From assembly GCF_009647655.1 (NCBI RefSeq), contig NZ_WJFD01000001.1, positions 1,054,001 through 1,118,000 of the forward strand: a stretch of 64,000 nucleotides of DNA, written 5' to 3'. The stretch's first letter is position 1. Every line of letters starts with the position of its first letter. This document shows positions 8,389 to 16,390 of this stretch, in pieces. Origin of the DNA: Chitinophaga sp. SYP-B3965. Lineage in GTDB: Bacteria > Bacteroidota > Bacteroidia > Chitinophagales > Chitinophagaceae. Made by a program: the position numbers and the translations under genes. The notes beneath the pieces are model-generated. The model was not told where the DNA came from. It ran no database searches and saw only the letters and a program-made list of their open reading frames with translations.

Positions 8389-9492
8389 ATGAAAATGGAT
8401 GTTTTTTCACTGATCGTGTTATTGGGTGCGCTGCAGGCTCTTTTCTTCAGCATTTACCTTTATTTTTCTCCTTCTGAGAATAAGATCCAAAAGCGATCGC
8501 TGGCCTTTTTCATATTTATATTAAGTTATAATGGTTTTGAAACACTGAACTGGAGTGCGCCTAATTTCAGGTACCAGGCCATCTTTGACCTGTTCCCTTT
8601 TGTGTTGATATATGGGCTGGGGCCTTCTATCTATTTATATATCCGTTCTTTTCGTACGGCTGTTACCATTCGTAAGGCCTGGCGGTATTATGTCTTCGTA
8701 TTCGTAGCTTTTGTCGTACGGTTTGTTTTAGTGGTGATCTGGATATTGCAGGTGAACGGTAAGAGGAAGATCGTTAATGACCCCGGTGTGCTGATGTATT
8801 GGTATGGCACTATTGCGGAGCCGCTGAGTGTAATTGTCTTTACTGTTTTCTGGCTCCTGGCTATCCGTGAATACCGGCAGATCGAAGAAGAAGATAAGTT
8901 CACCCGCCGCTGGTTGAAAACCCTGTTGGCTGTGTGGGGTGTTTTTGCCCTGCTTTGGGTCGGCACGGTAGCATCGCCTTATATCTTTTCCATAGGAGAT
9001 GAAATGTATTATGTGATAGAAGTGGCGCTGGTGATCTTTATTTATTGGATAGGGTATGCCGGTTACTACCGTACCCGGATCATTTATATTACCCAGCAGA
9101 AGAAAACCCAGTCTTATTTTGATAATTTACCTCCCGGGGAAGTAAATGGATCAATAGATGCTCTTCAACAGGCGATGGAGAAGGATAGATTATACCTGGA
9201 CCCCGAACTGACCATTAATAGTTTAGCGGCACATATCGGTGTACCTCCCAAAACACTGTCCGCCGTTTTGAACCAGGGGCTGCAAAAAGGGTTTTCTGAA
9301 TATGTGAATGCATGGCGGGTGGAAGCGGTGAAACAAATGATCCTTGATCCCGGGAACCGGCACATGACAATTACGGGTATTGCTTATGATTGCGGCTTCA
9401 ATTCTCAGCCAACTTTTCAACGGGCATTTAAGGCCGTTACCGGGCAAACACCCCGCGATTTTATGCAAAACAGTAGTCAAATCCGGAATTGA
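8389..9492 (+). CDS. AraC-family regulator with membrane N-terminus
   Basis: A 367-aa regulator with about seven transmembrane helices in residues 1-230 and an AraC-type double helix-turn-helix at about 265-360 (the second HTH is marked by ITGIAYDCGFNSQPTFQRAFK and TGQTPRDF). This 7TM-AraC layout is common in Bacteroidota: the DNA-binding domain is tethered to the inner membrane and probably responds to a ligand or membrane state. It is divergent from the GH16 glucanase with only 38 bp between starts, so it may control that gene, itself, or the M1 peptidase that follows 51 bp downstream. ATGs at 8389 and 8395 are both possible starts. Confidence 0.92.
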   Translation: MKMDVFSLIVLLGALQALFFSIYLYFSPSENKIQKRSLAFFIFILSYNGFETLNWSAPNFRYQAIFDLFPFVLIYGLGPSIYLYIRSFRTAVTIRKAWRYYVFVFVAFVVRFVLVVIWILQVNGKRKIVNDPGVLMYWYGTIAEPLSVIVFTVFWLLAIREYRQIEEEDKFTRRWLKTLLAVWGVFALLWVGTVASPYIFSIGDEMYYVIEVALVIFIYWIGYAGYYRTRIIYITQQKKTQSYFDNLPPGEVNGSIDALQQAMEKDRLYLDPELTINSLAAHIGVPPKTLSAVLNQGLQKGFSEYVNAWRVEAVKQMILDPGNRHMTITGIAYDCGFNSQPTFQRAFKAVTGQTPRDFMQNSSQIRN

Positions 9493-9543
9493 ATAGGCCA
9501 CTGACGGGCTTTTTCATTGGTTTGCAGTCTAAACTGGAACCAC

Positions 9544-11409
9544 ATGAATATTCGGATGATCCTCCTCTTTTTATTGCTGGCACAATATGGAAAAGCCCAG
9601 CAAAGTACTATTGTTGGAACGTATCAGTTTAACCTGAACCCGATGCGTACTTTTGGTGTGAAGGTAGAAAATGACACCCTGCGTTTTTTTGAGGACCCCA
9701 ATCTTTTACGCGTAATGTATCCCCTTGGAAACAATAAATACAAAGTAGGTATTGTGAAACCGGAAGCGATCGTAGAATTTGTTCCCGGTAAAATGATCGT
9801 TAACCAGGGAGGCAAAGACTATGATTGTTTTAAAATCTGGGACGATCCAACGTTCCCCAAAGCCAAAAGGGCACCTAACCGGCAAAATGGATTTACCAGG
9901 GCAGATACTTTACGGGGCAAACTCTCTCCCCTGAGAAGCTGTTATGATGTTACTTATTATCACCTCACGGTAGAGGTACATCCTGCTACCCGTACCCTGG
10001 AGGGGAATTCCCTGATCCGTTTCAACACTGTAACACCCTTCCGTGAATTACAGGTAGATCTTTATGAGAACATGTCTATAGATAGCATCCTGTATAAAGG
10101 ACAGCGCTTAGCTTACACCCGGGAATATGATGCTGTATTTATACAATTCCCTGCTGTGATCCCGCAGGGTAGTATAGATGAATTCAGGGTGTATTATCAT
10201 GGCCGGCCACAGGAACCTGATCTCTCGGTATCCATGAATGGCGGCATGCTCTGGCGGAAGGATGAGAACGGAAAAACATTTGCACAGATCGTGATGCAGG
10301 GTTCTGGCGCCAGCGTTTGGTGGCCGAATAAAGACCATCTTTCAGATGAATCGGACAGTACACTGATCAGTGTGATCGTACCGGATGATGTGCAGAACAT
10401 TTCCAACGGAAGATTACGCAATAAAGTGGCACTTCCCGGTAACAGAACGCTTACGGAATGGTTTGTGAGTTACCCTATTAATAATTATAACATCGTATTT
10501 AATATAGGAGACTATACACATTTCTCGGACACCTATGGGGATCTCACACTGGATTACTATTGTTTGCCCAACCACCTGGAGAATGCCCGCAAGCTCAGCG
10601 CCAAAGTGAAGCCTATGCTGGAACAGTTTGAAAAACACTTCGGTCCTTATCCTTTTCCACGGGATGGTTTTAAACTGATAGAAACGGTATACCCTATGGA
10701 ACATCAAAGCTGTGTGGCGCTTGGTGGTTTCCAGGCGATGAATGGTGAACTGGAAAGGTTGATGTCGCACGAGGTAGCGCATGAGTGGTGGGGCAATAAT
10801 GTTTCCATGAAAGACTTTGCAGATTTCTGGCTGCATGAAGCTTTTGCTACCTATGCGGAGAAGATAATGCTGGAATTCACAAAAGGGCACGAAGCAGCAG
10901 TAAAAGCATTAGAGCGGGAACCTGTGGATAATAAAGAACCCATGATCGGAGAATACGATGTGAACCATGTGCACTATAATCTGTATGATGTGTATTCCAA
11001 AGGTTGCCGCGTTATTCATACCCTGCGGAGTGTGCTGAATAATGATACTTTATTCTTTGATATCCTGCGCGGTATTCAAAAGGATTTCGCTTACCAGACG
11101 GTTACCACGCATGATGTGGAAACCTATATCAGCAAAAAGGCGGGCATTGATCTTTCCCCTTTCTTTGATCAGTATTTAAGAACGATACTGGTGCCTGAAC
11201 TGGCTTATTACAAGAAAGGCGGCCAGTTGTATTATAAATGGAATAATACTATTCCGGGTTTTAAAATGCCGGTAAGGGTAACGGTGGATGGGCTGTATAT
11301 ATTCATTTATCCGACAGACAACTGGAGTACCATTGCCATAAAGAAGAAGGACATTAAAGTAGATACAGAGAATTTTTATGTAAAGGTGAAAGAAGAGAAG
11401 GCCCGGTAG
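9544..11409 (+). CDS. M1 family metallopeptidase
   Basis: Secreted zinc aminopeptidase of family M1. The ATG at 9544 begins a signal peptide (MNIRMILLFLLLAQYGKA); the upstream in-frame start at 9517 would only add a non-signal tail. The zinc site HEVAH is at residues 409-413, with the third ligand Glu432 exactly 19 residues after His413 (HExxH-x18-E). The usual GxMEN exopeptidase motif is replaced by YPMEHQS, seen in many bacterial members. An N-terminal beta domain of about 120 residues precedes the M1 domain. The stop codon lies in the loop of a terminator hairpin. Probably degrades peptides in the periplasm. Confidence 0.92.
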   Translation: MNIRMILLFLLLAQYGKAQQSTIVGTYQFNLNPMRTFGVKVENDTLRFFEDPNLLRVMYPLGNNKYKVGIVKPEAIVEFVPGKMIVNQGGKDYDCFKIWDDPTFPKAKRAPNRQNGFTRADTLRGKLSPLRSCYDVTYYHLTVEVHPATRTLEGNSLIRFNTVTPFRELQVDLYENMSIDSILYKGQRLAYTREYDAVFIQFPAVIPQGSIDEFRVYYHGRPQEPDLSVSMNGGMLWRKDENGKTFAQIVMQGSGASVWWPNKDHLSDESDSTLISVIVPDDVQNISNGRLRNKVALPGNRTLTEWFVSYPINNYNIVFNIGDYTHFSDTYGDLTLDYYCLPNHLENARKLSAKVKPMLEQFEKHFGPYPFPRDGFKLIETVYPMEHQSCVALGGFQAMNGELERLMSHEVAHEWWGNNVSMKDFADFWLHEAFATYAEKIMLEFTKGHEAAVKALEREPVDNKEPMIGEYDVNHVHYNLYDVYSKGCRVIHTLRSVLNNDTLFFDILRGIQKDFAYQTVTTHDVETYISKKAGIDLSPFFDQYLRTILVPELAYYKKGGQLYYKWNNTIPGFKMPVRVTVDGLYIFIYPTDNWSTIAIKKKDIKVDTENFYVKVKEEKAR

Positions 11410-11420
11410 ATCCGGGCCTT
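11398..11420 (+). terminator. Hairpin enclosing the M1 peptidase stop codon
   Basis: AAGGCCCGG (11398-11406) pairs perfectly with 11412-11420. The 5-nt loop contains the TAG stop (11407-11409). There is no T-run, so termination strength is uncertain. Confidence 0.55.
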
Positions 11421-11466
11421 CGGGTGCTTAGGGGATTATGCTTCTAACTATTGCGAAGAAATTCAT

Positions 11467-12747
11467 TTAGTATAATGCCACCTCTTTGTTGTTCACGAAG
11501 AGGTTGGTTTTAATATTGGTCTTTTTGCCCTGGCTGGATGCGTCCCTTGCGGTTAGTTCCACGAAGTAATTGGTCTTGCCTTTCTTTGTATAAGCCAATT
11601 CCATACGTTTCTCTGATCCTTGCCCTGTGGCCACTACCTTGCCTGCATCATCTATCACCCGTACATCAAACTCGCGTGGGTTCACACCTTCCAGGATCAC
11701 GCGGATGAGATCTTCCCTGGTGAAATCAGGCGGAGGGCAATAGGGGCAACCGGGAACAGGCCAGCGGAACCTGCATTTCCAATTCACCCAGTACAGATCT
11801 TTGAGCCTTTCGAGCAGTTGGCAAAAACGACCCATCGGATCAATTTCGCAAGGCGTGCATTTACCGGTGAGCACCCTGTTCATTTCCTGGTGGCAGGCCA
11901 CACAGAAAGCATTCAGGTCACGCATGTGGCAGTTGTTCTGTGGGCGAAAGATGGCAAAGCGGTTATATCCGCCACCTTCCCACAAACCTGGTACACCGGC
12001 AGGTATGTCTGAAGTAGTAGGCAGGGGAGTGGCTGCATCTATGAATGAGCCCCATTTAATAGAGGCACGGTTTGTATTGATGGTGAGGTTCACTGCAGGG
12101 GGCTCTCCCAGGGCAGCATCATAAGTGCGGTTGTCATCAGAACTATCACACCTGTAACAATCATATTCATCAGCCAGTGCGGCTACTTTATGTCCTAATT
12201 CATGTGTGATGATCCCTTCAAAATTTAAAGCAATGGAAGAGAACACCAATCCACCGGCACAACCGCCCCATCCCGGGTCGTTCACCAATACAAATACGGC
12301 ATCTGCGGCAGGCGCATAGTTACCGGCTTCATAACATTTTTCCGGTGTGTCGCTGGTGATGCATCTTTCTGCTTCACCGTGAGAGGTATCTCCATATCGG
12401 GTGTTCAATTCCGTATTCACGAAAGTGCCCTGGATGGGATGATCTGTACCGGATTGTGCAGATACCACATTTACCCGCCAGATATTGAAGGCGCACATCC
12501 TGCTGCCATAGGGTTGCAGATTCTGCAATGCCAGTACGGCCCTGTCTACCGCTGCATTAAAAGCATCCTGCTGTGCGGCGGTAAAACCATCACCAACAAA
12601 TACAATATCGTATTTCGTTGCTACGGAGCCGTTATGTAACACGGCAGTATAATTGAGCAGGCCATTCTTCTGAATATTAACGGCGCCGCTTACACGAATG
12701 GATATGAGGATTAACAGCACGAATAATCCTTTAACAAGTGTTTTCAT
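11467..12747 (-). CDS. M64 family (IgA peptidase-like) metalloprotease
   Basis: Secreted 426-aa zinc peptidase of family M64. A signal peptide covers residues 1-22. The zinc motif HELGHKVAALADEY starts at His182; the ligands His182 and His186 and catalytic Glu183 are intact, and the preceding NDPGWGGCAGG region is typical of the family. Many cysteines follow (a CxxC-rich stretch at about 270-345), suggesting disulfides or a metal-binding insert. The C-terminal 80 residues look like a beta-sandwich. The family name comes from a Clostridium IgA protease, but environmental Bacteroidota members have no known IgA role. Transcribed with or just after the lipoprotein gene at 12766 (18-bp gap). Confidence 0.9.
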   Translation of the reverse strand: MKTLVKGLFVLLILISIRVSGAVNIQKNGLLNYTAVLHNGSVATKYDIVFVGDGFTAAQQDAFNAAVDRAVLALQNLQPYGSRMCAFNIWRVNVVSAQSGTDHPIQGTFVNTELNTRYGDTSHGEAERCITSDTPEKCYEAGNYAPAADAVFVLVNDPGWGGCAGGLVFSSIALNFEGIITHELGHKVAALADEYDCYRCDSSDDNRTYDAALGEPPAVNLTINTNRASIKWGSFIDAATPLPTTSDIPAGVPGLWEGGGYNRFAIFRPQNNCHMRDLNAFCVACHQEMNRVLTGKCTPCEIDPMGRFCQLLERLKDLYWVNWKCRFRWPVPGCPYCPPPDFTREDLIRVILEGVNPREFDVRVIDDAGKVVATGQGSEKRMELAYTKKGKTNYFVELTARDASSQGKKTNIKTNLFVNNKEVALY

Positions 12748-12765
12748 AATGAATACTTTTTAGGG

Positions 12766-13473
12766 TTAGTTATTAAAGGTTATTTCTGAGATCAGTTTGC
12801 GGGCGCTGCTGAAGTTGCCGGAAGTGATGCTCACCTTACTGTCCGGCTCATAAAACTTTATCGTGAGTTTTCCTTTTGCATTGGGGATGGTGATGGAAAA
12901 GAAGGAGGGCATGTGTTCATGCATCTCTTCCCGGTGTATCACTTTGGGGGCGGTGAATACTTCCATAGCGCCAGGGTGGGGTACGGTGCCGGTCATCACC
13001 AGTTCACCTTTTGCATCCAGTACATCAAAAGCCAGCATACGGCCTTCTGTGCCCAGGTATTGTTCTACAGGATTATTGGTGCCTTTGCTGGCCAGCACTT
13101 TAAATTCCTTCCCCTGCATGCTGAGTGCGATGGATTTGGCAGGGTTGTCCTGGATGGTGAAATCGGATTCACCCAGCAATTTCCCTTTCCGGGAAACGGA
13201 CAGTTTTACTTTGCCGGAAGGTATATCGGGTACCATCACCGCAATGGCTCCCTGCGGGCCCTGACCGGATATAAAGGCCGCTTCTTTACCAAAGGTCATT
13301 TCCATGCCACTGGTGTCTACTTCTGTAGTGTCTGAGAATTGGAGAAGGATAATGTCTCCCGGAGAGGAGATGTCTTGTGAAACAGTAAAGGCCGTGGACT
13401 GCCCGGTTCTCCGGATGCAGGATACTGCAAAGAGCATCAGCATCACGGCGGTCAAACAAATAAATTGCTTCAT
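12766..13473 (-). CDS. Hypothetical lipoprotein
   Basis: A 235-aa lipoprotein: the signal peptide ends in FAVSC with the lipidated Cys at residue 19. The rest is predicted beta-rich and matches no family I recognise. It lies 18 bp upstream of the M64 peptidase on the same strand, so the two are probably one operon and the lipoprotein may be a surface partner of the peptidase; this is inference. It is divergent from the MarR-GNAT gene, and the 139-bp space between them carries the palindromic operator at 13574-13598, which could also affect this gene. Confidence 0.75.
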   Translation of the reverse strand: MKQFICLTAVMLMLFAVSCIRRTGQSTAFTVSQDISSPGDIILLQFSDTTEVDTSGMEMTFGKEAAFISGQGPQGAIAVMVPDIPSGKVKLSVSRKGKLLGESDFTIQDNPAKSIALSMQGKEFKVLASKGTNNPVEQYLGTEGRMLAFDVLDAKGELVMTGTVPHPGAMEVFTAPKVIHREEMHEHMPSFFSITIPNAKGKLTIKFYEPDSKVSITSGNFSSARKLISEITFNN

Positions 13474-13573
13474 AGAAATGTGATTTTGGGGTGTGATCTG
13501 TCTGCAAGTAACAGTTAAAATATCTTTTTAAGGTAGGTATTAATACGCTAAAAATAGTTGCCTTCGTCAAATA

Positions 13574-13608
13574 AATTAGTTGACAAAAACAACTAATTAC
13601 TATATTTG
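13574..13608 (+). promoter_or_regulatory. Palindromic operator overlapping the MarR-GNAT promoter
   Basis: AATTAGTTG (13574-13582) and CAACTAATT (13590-13598) form a perfect 9-bp inverted repeat with a 7-bp spacer, the size and symmetry of a MarR-dimer site. A TATATTTG box (13601-13608) is an exact -7 consensus, and GTTG (13579-13582) lies 18 bp upstream as a -33-like element inside the left arm. The layout predicts autorepression. The ATG at 13613 is only 5 bp past the -7 box, so the transcript would be leaderless or nearly so. Confidence 0.75.
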
Positions 13609-13612
13609 TATT

Positions 13613-14539
13613 ATGAACCAGTTCATTTCCAATATTAGAAAGTTCAACCGGTATTACACGAAGCAGCTGGGGTTGTTGCAGCAACATTTCTTAGATACGG
13701 ACTATTCCCTAACGGATATCAGGGTGTTGTATGAAATAGATTTTAACGGGCAAACTACGGCTACCGGCATACGGGATGCTTTACAAATAGATGCTGGCTA
13801 CCTCAGCAGGATCCTGCGCAGCTTTGAGAAAAAAGGGTTGATCATCAAACATCCTTTACCGGAAGACGGCCGCTCTTACTATTTGCAGTTAACCGCCCGT
13901 GGTAAGAAACTGATGAGCAGCCTGAATGAATTGTCCAATGAGCAGATCCGGGAAATGCTGAAAGACCTGGCACCTGCACAGCAGGAGAAGATCGCTCACG
14001 CTATGAGTATCCTGCGGTGTTTATTAAAAGCGCCGGATAGCACACCCACCATGGAAGATATCACTATCCGTCATGGCCTGCAGCCGGGGGACATTGGTGA
14101 TATGATCCGTTTGCATGGTATCCTTTATGCGCAGGAATACCAGTACGATCTTGCATTTGAAACGTACGTTACACAAACCTTATATGAATTCATGCAAACC
14201 TATGATCCTGCGAGGGACAGGGTTTGGCTGGCTTCCTGTTATGGGGAGCTGATAGGTATGATAGCTATTATCGGAAAAGGGAAAGGTGTGGGGCAATTGC
14301 GCTGGTTCCTGTTACGGCCTGAATTCCGGGGCATGGGCCTGGGCAAAAAGCTCATGGGTGAGGCCATGGCTTTCTGCAGGGCACAAAATTTCAGGTCTGT
14401 TTACCTGCTCACCACGCATCAGCAAACTACAGCAGGCAGCATGTACATGAAAGCAGGTTTCGTAAAAACGGCTTCCACGCCACAAAGCATCTGGGGGCAG
14501 GACCTGTATGAAGAAAGATATGAACTGAAACTCCGTTAA
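13613..14539 (+). CDS. MarR-type HTH and GNAT acetyltransferase fusion
   Basis: A two-domain protein of 308 aa. Residues 1-140 are a winged-helix MarR domain (start MNQFISNIRKFNRYYT, wing near LPEDGRSYYLQLT). Residues about 150-308 are a GNAT N-acetyltransferase with the acetyl-CoA loop in RPEFRGMGLGKKLM (RxxGxG/A). I chose the ATG at 13613 over the in-frame start at 13580 because the latter lies inside the palindrome and promoter. Such fusions are known in many bacteria, where the substrate of the GNAT half is often the signal for the HTH half. The upstream palindrome suggests self-regulation. Its stop (14537-14539) overlaps the stop of the convergent DUF1624 gene. Confidence 0.92.
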   Translation: MNQFISNIRKFNRYYTKQLGLLQQHFLDTDYSLTDIRVLYEIDFNGQTTATGIRDALQIDAGYLSRILRSFEKKGLIIKHPLPEDGRSYYLQLTARGKKLMSSLNELSNEQIREMLKDLAPAQQEKIAHAMSILRCLLKAPDSTPTMEDITIRHGLQPGDIGDMIRLHGILYAQEYQYDLAFETYVTQTLYEFMQTYDPARDRVWLASCYGELIGMIAIIGKGKGVGQLRWFLLRPEFRGMGLGKKLMGEAMAFCRAQNFRSVYLLTTHQQTTAGSMYMKAGFVKTASTPQSIWGQDLYEERYELKLR

Positions 14540-15687
14540 AGATAACTGAGCCACCAGTAACTGTGTGTTCGCTTGTATTGTGAAAACCATTTGCAGGGCC
14601 TGTACAATACTGCCACCACAGCTATCCAGATGAGGTATACTATCCATAAGGGATAGCCAAATTGCGGTGGCCTGAATAAGAACGGGCTTTGTGGGTTTAC
14701 GATCTCATTCATACCATATCCTGATGCAAAGAATAAGATCACCGTTAATGTATGGATGATATAAAAATGCAGGACATAATAGAAGAAAGGTACGCTGCCA
14801 TATACTTTCGCGATACCTGCCAGCTTTCCGCGCGCATGTTCCAGAGCCGCCAGCAGCAATAATCCCGGACCTATGGTGATCAATGTGTACATCAGGGAGG
14901 GAGGATATTTTGTAATGTTCATGAAGGCGTAGATCGTTTTCAGAACTGTTGCTTGTGGTGCCCAGGTGCGTGGATCTCCATAGTTGTTGATCCCTCTTAC
15001 CACAAAGAAAAGTGCGATCATCGTGAGCCCGGTAGTGATCAGTATTTTCCGGCGTTTTGCAACGGACACGTCCTGCAGGAATAACCTGCCCAATCCATAC
15101 CCCATGAACAGGATACCTATCCATGGTATAAAAGGATAGAATACCATCACACCATGGCCAGGGAAGAGCTGGTAATAAGTGTAACGGGTATTGTGCGCAA
15201 ATTCCATGAACGCACTCGGGCCTGCTTTATCCAGCAGGTTATGGCTGAGGGTGATGAATAACCCTATGCCCAATATAGCCTGCCAGGGCAGGAATACAAA
15301 TACGGACAGGGCCAGGAAACTGATACCAATGGCCCAGATCACCTGCAAAACGATGAGGTTCATGAAAGGGTTAAAAGTGAAACCGAAAGATATCACAGTC
15401 ACCTCTATGAATATTAACCATAAACCGCGCGTAAATAAGTATTTGCTGATCTCCGCTTTACTTTTTCTGCCATTCATAAGATGAACGGATAAGCCGGACA
15501 GGAACACAAAAAGCGGGGCACAGAAATGGGTGATCCATCGGGTGAAATAGAGTGCGGGATTAGTGGTTTGAAGGTCTAAGGGATCGCCGGTGATGGCAGA
15601 TACGTGAAAGAAATCGCGTACATGGTCTAATGCCATAACGATCATTATAAGCCCCCGTAAAACATCAATGGAATAGATCCGATGCAT
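14536..15687 (-). CDS. DUF1624/heparan-alpha-glucosaminide acetyltransferase-like membrane protein
   Basis: A 383-aa membrane protein with about ten transmembrane segments. The N-terminus RIYSIDVLRGLIMIVMALDH is the hallmark of the DUF1624 (HGSNAT catalytic) family, related to acyltransferases that move acyl groups across the membrane; the Asp-His pair in DH is conserved. The substrate in bacteria is usually unknown; cell-wall or exopolysaccharide sugars are plausible. The gene is single and faces the MarR-GNAT gene tail to tail, the two stops sharing the sequence TTAA. Confidence 0.88.
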   Translation of the reverse strand: MHRIYSIDVLRGLIMIVMALDHVRDFFHVSAITGDPLDLQTTNPALYFTRWITHFCAPLFVFLSGLSVHLMNGRKSKAEISKYLFTRGLWLIFIEVTVISFGFTFNPFMNLIVLQVIWAIGISFLALSVFVFLPWQAILGIGLFITLSHNLLDKAGPSAFMEFAHNTRYTYYQLFPGHGVMVFYPFIPWIGILFMGYGLGRLFLQDVSVAKRRKILITTGLTMIALFFVVRGINNYGDPRTWAPQATVLKTIYAFMNITKYPPSLMYTLITIGPGLLLLAALEHARGKLAGIAKVYGSVPFFYYVLHFYIIHTLTVILFFASGYGMNEIVNPQSPFLFRPPQFGYPLWIVYLIWIAVVAVLYRPCKWFSQYKRTHSYWWLSYL

Positions 15688-15792
15688 GGCAAGATAAGTT
15701 GGTTGATAATATGGGATAGAATATGAAAATAAGTATATATATTGGATTCTGAACGACCAACAGTACTTTTAATCATCTCCTATGTAAAAAAG

Positions 15793-15816
15793 AAACGCCG
15801 CTGATCAGCGGCGTTT
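15793..15816. terminator. Bidirectional terminator before DinB
   Basis: A perfect 24-bp palindrome (AAACGCCGCTGA and its complement) sits 7 bp past the DinB stop. A-run on one side and T-run on the other make it a strong minus-strand terminator. Confidence 0.85.
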
Positions 15817-15823
15817 TATCATT

Positions 15824-16282
15824 TTAAGCATACTTCCTGAGCAACACTATCTGCCCCAGGTGGTAGGGCACATGTTGTAAAACGCCCTGTATATAGTAGT
15901 AAGCATTGTGCTGGGTATTGGGTACCGGGGTGAACAGCTTCTCCTCCGGGAAGTTCCGCACGGTTTCCACCATTTCTGTGATGGAATGTTCCAGGCGGCT
16001 TAAAGTAGCCTGCCAGTTATTTTCTCCGTGGTTTTCAGGGAAGTAAAAGTCCGGAAGGTCTCCGTCCTGTTCAGGGCTTTCACCATACAGTTTGCGGATC
16101 ACATTCTTGTTCCACCAGATAAGATGGTTCACCAGTTCCCATATATTATGAGACTGGCCGATGCGTTTAGATGCCTGTTCTGCATCAACTTCCTGCAAAT
16201 GTTCCATAACGGTCACCTCCAGCCAGGGCTGACCCTGGTAGATGTGTTGCAATGATTCAGATAATACGATGAGTGTGGACAT
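15824..16282 (-). CDS. DinB family protein
   Basis: A 152-aa four-helix-bundle protein of the DinB/YfiT superfamily. The three metal-binding histidines are at His45 (SHNIWELVNHLIWW), His137 and His141 (HVPYHLGQ). Members are metal-dependent thiol transferases (for example bacillithiol or mycothiol transferases) or of unknown activity; damage induction is historical for the B. subtilis founder. Single gene, ended by the palindromic terminator at 15793-15816, divergent from the carboxylase gene. Confidence 0.9.
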   Translation of the reverse strand: MSTLIVLSESLQHIYQGQPWLEVTVMEHLQEVDAEQASKRIGQSHNIWELVNHLIWWNKNVIRKLYGESPEQDGDLPDFYFPENHGENNWQATLSRLEHSITEMVETVRNFPEEKLFTPVPNTQHNAYYYIQGVLQHVPYHLGQIVLLRKYA

Positions 16283-16390
16283 GCTGTAAAGTTATAGATT
16301 CTTCCAATGATATGATTCCAACCTCCATTCAACAATTAGCAGGCCATTTTCGGCCATTTCCCTTATTTTTAATCAAATATCTACCACTTT

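Noticed and set aside
9517..9543. Upstream start of the M1 peptidase
   Set aside because: The nine extra residues (MVCSLNWNH) precede a normal signal peptide that begins at 9544 and are not signal-like.
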